Shown piece after piece: positions 63,890 through 64,000 of a DNA stretch of 64,000 nucleotides (its first letter is position 1; every line of letters begins with the position of its first letter). A program made the translations under genes and the position numbers. Under the pieces are notes generated by a model. It was not told the origin of the DNA, searched no databases, and saw only the letters and a program-made list of their open reading frames with translations. This DNA is from GCA-002733465 sp039969155 (GTDB taxonomy: Bacteria; Pseudomonadota; Gammaproteobacteria; Enterobacterales; Kangiellaceae): contig JBDVOJ010000099.1 in NCBI GenBank assembly GCA_039969155.1, positions 1-64,000 on the forward strand, given 5' to 3'.

Positions 63890-64000
63890 TGTCTATTTTA
63901 GTGATTGCAGAACATAACAACCAAGAACTATCAGCTTCGACCTTATCGACGCTGACTGCTGCGGAGAAGATTGGCTCAGACATTAACCTAATTGTCATGG
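63889..64000 (+). CDS. etfA: Electron transfer flavoprotein alpha subunit, N-terminal part
   Basis: The window ends inside this gene; 37 codons are visible. They begin SILVIAEHNNQELSAST and continue LTAAEKIG, the normal EtfA N-terminus. Its ATG overlaps the etfB stop as TAATG, so the two subunits are made together. The FAD-binding C-terminal domain lies outside the window. Confidence 0.93.
   Translation, partial: MSILVIAEHNNQELSASTLSTLTAAEKIGSDINLIVM

Noticed and set aside
1..64000. Mobile elements, prophage, CRISPR, defence systems
   Set aside because: No transposase, integrase other than XerD, phage gene, direct-repeat array or restriction gene was seen; the gene order is that of a stable core chromosome.

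Overview
The window is chromosomal DNA from a low-GC (roughly 40%, by eye) gammaproteobacterium. The evidence is gene order. It contains xerD-dsbC-...-recJ; ispB divergent from rplU-rpmA-obgE; rpsT next to murJ-ribF-ileS-lspA-fkpB-ispH followed by a type IV minor-pilin operon; and queA-tgt-yajC-secD-secF. The mix, together with M13 and DUF885 lipoprotein peptidases and an HAF-repeat surface protein, suggests a marine or aerobic heterotroph such as an Oceanospirillales/Kangiellaceae-type bacterium. That placement is inference. I see no insertion sequence, prophage, integron or CRISPR array.

Layout. 1-2.5 kb: the tail of a cysteine desulfurase, then an OmpR-type response regulator and its histidine kinase. 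2.6-2.7 kb: tRNA-Lys. 2.9-5.4 kb: a secreted protein of unknown function, an orphan ExbD, a periplasmic thioredoxin-like protein with CxxS instead of CxxC, and an Ogt alkyltransferase. 5.4-12.2 kb: xerD, dsbC, an Mth938-like gene, a Tat-signal amidohydrolase, an RpfE-like (COG4255) gene, recJ and yacG. 12.3-18.5 kb: ppiC, pckA, a cysteine-cluster gene, ispB, rplU, rpmA, obgE and rpsT. 18.8-26.2 kb: murJ, ribF, ileS, lspA, fkpB and ispH. 26.5-33.6 kb: fimT-pilV-pilW-pilX-pilY1-pilE, which encodes the priming tip of the type IV pilus. 33.7-42.1 kb: an unknown secreted protein, queA, tgt, yajC, secD, secF and a DeaD-type helicase. 42.2-47.7 kb: two peptidase-like lipoproteins flanking a QueF-family protein that has lost its catalytic cysteine, plus an unknown gene. 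47.8-55.5 kb: an assimilatory sulfate reduction block, cysJ-cysI-cysH, cysB, cobA and cysK. 55.6-61.2 kb: an NTF2-like protein, Uup, fumarylacetoacetate hydrolase, maleylacetoacetate isomerase and the HAF-repeat protein. 61.3-64 kb: ETF-ubiquinone oxidoreductase, divergent from etfB-etfA, the latter cut by the window end.

How the genes work together. CysH reduces PAPS to sulfite, CysJI reduces sulfite to sulfide using siroheme whose precursor is made by CobA, and CysK fixes sulfide into cysteine. CysB is the expected activator, and a shared 18-bp element upstream of cysJ and in the cysB-cobA gap is a candidate binding site. QueA and Tgt make queuosine in tRNA. SecDF-YajC, LspA, DsbC and the Tat substrate belong to export and envelope maturation. 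ETF and ETF-QO pass electrons from dehydrogenases to quinone.

Most of the window is ordinary housekeeping DNA. The items most worth a second look are the cysteine-less QueF-like protein, a PilY1 whose vWA fold is interrupted by two tandem copies of a beta-rich domain, and the shared element in the cys region.
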